DNA of 6,656 nt from Acidobacteriota bacterium (GTDB taxonomy: Bacteria; Acidobacteriota; Terriglobia; Terriglobales; Acidobacteriaceae), in assembly GCA_021811745.1 (NCBI GenBank), contig JAJZNH010000606.1:1-6656 (forward strand), in the 5' to 3' direction. A model generated the notes under the pieces. It was given only the letters and a program-made list of their open reading frames with translations. It did not search any database and had not been told where the DNA came from. The number at the start of each line of letters is the position of its first letter. Positions within the stretch are counted from its first letter, which is position 1. Positions 5,500-6,656 of this stretch are shown here, one piece after another. The position numbers and the translations under genes were made by a program.

Positions 5500-5522
5500 G
5501 CATCCATGGCGAGTGCTGGAGA

Positions 5523-6656
5523 TCAGTGGATAGCAGGCTCCGGCTCCACGCGGGCGTAGGTGTAGGGGCCCTCGGGAATGAGGGCGATGGCGGCTTGGCG
5601 CGGGAGGTCGTGGAGGAGCGCAGCGATCGCTTTGTCAAGGCTGGTGAAGGCGCTCGCCGCAAGGCTGCCAAGCTGATCCCGTGCAGCGCCGGGCGTGTAG
5701 AAGAGCAGATCATGATCGATGCTGGCGAGGGCGAGTTTTTCCAACTGCCACTGGTCGATTTCAACGGGCAACTCGCGGATCGCATCGAGGAATGCGGCGT
5801 GTCCCTGGTAGGAACGGAGGGTGCGGGCGAACTCGGGCGAGCCGATTCCCTCCGCGCACTCGCCCAAAATAAGAATCCGTCCGCCGGGCTTGACGATGTG
5901 CTGCGCGGCGGTCACGCCCTTCACGGTCTGGTAGAAGGTGAGGTCGAGCGGATAGCCGGCGGCGCTGGTGATGACGGCATCGGCCAGCTCAGAGAGAGAT
6001 TCGAGCGAGGCGGCCTCAAAGAAATCGACGGCGGCGGCGTGAGCCTTGATCGGATCGCCGGCGAAGACGCCGGAGATGCCGCGGCCGGGGGTGAGTGTGA
6101 CGTCGAGGATGAAGTCGTGGCGGGCCATGGAGGCAATCTCCAATAGCTCGGCGTGGAGGGGGTTGGAGTGGATAGAACCCTCAGTGGCCAGAGGTTCGCG
6201 CATGAAGGCCGGCGCGTGCAGGACCTTGATCGTCTCCTGCGCAGCAAGGCCGGGCGCTACGAGCTTGCGTCCGCCGGAAAAGCCCAGCATCAGATGCGGC
6301 TCGACAAAGCCCAGGGTGATGTGAAGATCGGCGGCCAGAAAGCGCTCGTCAATCAAGACCGGGGTTCCGCGGCGGGTCGCGCCCAGCGAACGGTGCGCGG
6401 CGCGGTCGCGGGCATCGTGGCTGACCACGCGATAGGAGTTCGCGACCGCCGGCCCGAGAATCGTTTCCAGCTCTTCACGGGTGGCCGCGCGGTGCAGGCC
6501 GGTGGCGATGAGGATGGTAATGCCTTCGGGCCGGATTCCGGCGGCGTGCAGGCGGGCGAGCAAGGGCGGCAGCGTGACGGCGTTCGGAGCCGGGCGCGTG
6601 ATGTCGCAGACGGCGATGGCGGCGGTGGCTTTGCCGGCGGCAAGCTCGGCGAGGGG
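5523..6656 (-). CDS. larA: Nickel-dependent lactate racemase family protein, LarA (N-terminus off the right edge)
   Basis: A LarA/DUF2088 family protein. Characterised members racemise lactate or related 2-hydroxyacids with a covalently bound nickel-pincer nucleotide. The frame is open to the window edge; 377 residues are present and about 54 are missing, judged from the position of the DITRP motif. Active-site landmarks in window numbering are DITRP (18-22, matching Asp72/Arg75 of the Lactiplantibacillus enzyme), ATGLHR (matching His108), EPHLMLGFSGGRK (matching His174 and the cofactor-binding Lys184), a His 16 residues after that Lys (matching His200), and YQTVKG (matching Gln295/Lys298). 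GYPLDLTFYQ and VKPGGRIL are typical of the C-terminal domain. The family is broad and its paralogues act on varied 2-hydroxyacids, so lactate is not proven. The cofactor-making LarB, LarC and LarE are not in the window. It lies 260 bases upstream of purA. Confidence 0.9.
   Translation of the reverse strand, partial: PLAELAAGKATAAIAVCDITRPAPNAVTLPPLLARLHAAGIRPEGITILIATGLHRAATREELETILGPAVANSYRVVSHDARDRAAHRSLGATRRGTPVLIDERFLAADLHITLGFVEPHLMLGFSGGRKLVAPGLAAQETIKVLHAPAFMREPLATEGSIHSNPLHAELLEIASMARHDFILDVTLTPGRGISGVFAGDPIKAHAAAVDFFEAASLESLSELADAVITSAAGYPLDLTFYQTVKGVTAAQHIVKPGGRILILGECAEGIGSPEFARTLRSYQGHAAFLDAIRELPVEIDQWQLEKLALASIDHDLLFYTPGAARDQLGSLAASAFTSLDKAIAALLHDLPRQAAIALIPEGPYTYARVEPEPAIH

Noticed and set aside
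5478..6146. 222-residue open frame on the plus strand opposite larA
   Set aside because: It is antisense to an intact larA and is an artefact of the GC-rich codon pattern.
1..6656. CRISPR arrays, tRNA or rRNA genes, insertion sequences, toxin-antitoxin or defence genes
   Set aside because: I looked for regular spaced repeats, terminal inverted repeats, transposase or nuclease motifs and cloverleaf features and saw none.

Overview
The window is GC-rich bacterial chromosome. Every gene I can support lies on the minus strand, so transcription runs from right to left. Two genes run off the edges: the one at the left lacks its C-terminus and the one at the right lacks its N-terminus. The mix of genes and the style of the lipoprotein (a 'YPGA' motif after a lipobox) would suit an Acidobacteriota-like soil or sediment bacterium. 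That placement is an inference from gene style; no marker here fixes the taxon. A 2-oxoacid:ferredoxin oxidoreductase points to an anaerobic or facultative lifestyle.

In transcription order from the right edge, a LarA-type nickel-dependent lactate racemase homologue (5523-6656, N-terminus missing) carries all the family active-site residues visible in this part. A 260-base gap with a strong hairpin and a 9-base direct repeat follows, then purA (3940-5262), the adenylosuccinate synthase of AMP synthesis. Fifty-one bases on is a small ABM-fold monooxygenase-like protein (3601-3888). Next come a gap with a 46-base imperfect hairpin, an unrecognised 43-residue single-span membrane protein (3185-3316) and an unrecognised lipoprotein (2460-3119). 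A 383-base or longer spacer then leads into a leftward operon: a family-1-type CoA-transferase (691-2016), a 2x[4Fe-4S] ferredoxin subunit (364-666) and the alpha subunit of a VOR-type 2-oxoacid:ferredoxin oxidoreductase (1-379, C-terminus missing).

The left-hand operon is the most coherent unit. The oxidoreductase would convert a 2-oxoacid and CoA to acyl-CoA, CO2 and reduced ferredoxin, and the CoA-transferase could move that CoA to another carboxylate. An exact GTGA-N6-TCAC palindrome, the core of Crp/Fnr-family sites, lies upstream of a plausible -10 box and could control it.

I see no CRISPR array, tRNA, rRNA, insertion sequence, phage gene or defence system. Nothing here clearly amounts to an undescribed system. 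The best leads are the Crp/Fnr-like operator on the CoA-transferase/VOR operon, the 43-residue membrane protein and the structured hairpins between genes.
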